DNA from: Scatosoma sp045632265
GTDB lineage: Bacteria; Bacillota; Clostridia; Christensenellales; Borkfalkiaceae
DNA length: 50,704 nt
Direction: 5' to 3'
NCBI GenBank assembly: GCA_045632265.1
Contig: JAZQWG010000017.1
Coordinates: forward strand, 1 to 50,704
Of the stretch, positions 50,344 to 50,704 are shown in pieces (the stretch's first letter is position 1; every line of letters begins with the position of its first letter). The notes under the pieces were generated by a model. That model was given only the letters and a program-made list of their open reading frames with translations. It was not told the origin of the DNA and made no database searches. The translations under genes and the position numbers were made by a program.

Positions 50344-50704
50344 GCGTGCCGAGTGTAGAAGTTGAAAGTTAGTTCGACTACGGGCAAGGAGCGAATACGA
50401 AAAAGTTGTTTGAATCGGTATTGTTGATGAGCGACGCCGCAATGCGCTTGCGCATACCAGCGGCACCAGCACGTGCGTCTTTTTTTTGCGTGCCGAGTGT
50501 AGAAGTTGAAAGTTAGTTCGACTACGGGCAAGGAGCGAATACGAAAAGGTTGTTTGAAACTGTATTGCTGATGAGCGACGCCGCAATGCGCTTGCGCATA
50601 CCAGCGGCACCAGCGCGTACGTCTTTTTTTTGCGTGCCGAGTGTAGAAGTTGAAAGTTAGTTCGACTACGGGCAAGGAGCGAACACGAAAAGGTTGTTTG
50701 AAAC
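50331..50704 (+). repeat. Tandem repeat of 144 bp downstream of tRNA-Leu, continuing past the window end
   Basis: The segment GCGTC-T8-GCGTGCCGAG... starts at 50331, 50475 and 50619 (the last with ACGTC), an exact 144-bp period; the third copy is cut by the window edge. CCAGCGGCACCA, the last 12 nt of tRNA-Leu (50296-50307), recurs at 50457-50468 and 50601-50612. Each unit also holds GTTCGACT, the T-loop octamer of the tRNA, and the palindrome ATGCGCTTGCGCAT. Units differ by a few bases. Minus-strand ORFs across this region are by-products of the repeat and tRNA. Confidence 0.9.

Noticed and set aside
50254..50675. Two minus-strand open frames with repeated sequence downstream of tRNA-Leu
   Set aside because: They read across the tRNA-Leu gene and the 144-bp non-coding repeat; their repetition only mirrors the DNA repeat.
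50308..50704. CRISPR array
   Set aside because: Repeats are 144 bp, directly adjoining, nearly identical throughout and without variable spacers; no cas genes nearby.

Overview
The window looks like chromosome from a Gram-positive, anaerobic member of the Clostridia (Bacillota), probably an uncultured gut-type lineage. The evidence is a sporulation-type sigma factor, a Spo0A homologue, a clostridial GGGtGRT/NifU-like pair, ThiI without rhodanese next to a cysteine desulfurase, TmcAL, DUF177-rpmF, and consensus TTGACA-17-TATAAT promoters with AAGGAG ribosome sites. Placement below class is inference. No integrase, transposase, phage gene or CRISPR array was seen, so this is core genome with a few odd islands.

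Layout. 0-2.7 kb: 3' end of a sporulation-type sigma gene, an Fe-S scaffold-like/GGGtGRT pair and a small Cys-rich protein. 2.7-5.6 kb (minus strand): tRNA-Val and an 877-residue PadR-coiled-coil-membrane protein. 5.75-7.7 kb: acyl-ACP thioesterase on an apparently leaderless mRNA and a divergent ArgJ-like protein. 7.7-13.2 kb: a leader with a 38-codon ORF, a U-rich tract and a terminator, then carA and a carB-dapF fusion. 13.2-16.3 kb: a two-TM protein, a cysteine desulfurase, thiI and tRNA-Thr. 16.3-20.2 kb: DUF6994-like gene, tmcAL (minus), pta, DUF177 and rpmF. 20.3-23.2 kb: copper ATPase with an in-frame C-terminal CopZ module and an ArsR regulator. 23.3-35.6 kb: uvrC, HAD hydrolase, U32 protein, mutS2, CE4-like protein, M16 protease, deoxyinosine glycosylase, tex and acyl carrier protein. 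35.7-42.8 kb: SGNH lipoprotein, ABC-F ATPase, spo0A-like gene and a glycosidase-like protein. 42.8-46 kb: groESL (minus), dCMP deaminase and cyclophilin. 46-50.1 kb: HprK-like/PqqD/S26 peptidase/ABC exporter cassette and a ROK kinase. 50.2 kb to the end: tRNA-Leu followed by a 144-bp tandem repeat that re-uses the last 12 nt of the tRNA.

The most striking region is carA-carB. CarA has lost its glutaminase Cys and His (Gly249, Ala332). CarB continues in frame into a complete DapF-like domain whose first catalytic Cys is Gly1144. The operon leader has the layout of an E. coli pyrBI-type UTP-sensitive attenuator. Together these suggest an ammonia-dependent carbamoyl-phosphate synthase under pyrimidine control with an appended, possibly non-catalytic DapF module.

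A second theme is loss of usually invariant residues in conserved proteins. Spo0A has Gly at the phosphoacceptor position 56 and has lost the acidic pocket. CopA reads DKTAT instead of DKTGT. The second ATPase site of the ABC-F protein lacks a normal Walker A. The ArgJ-like protein has Cys for the nucleophilic Thr. All functional statements come from reading the sequence and recalling family motifs; no database search was possible.
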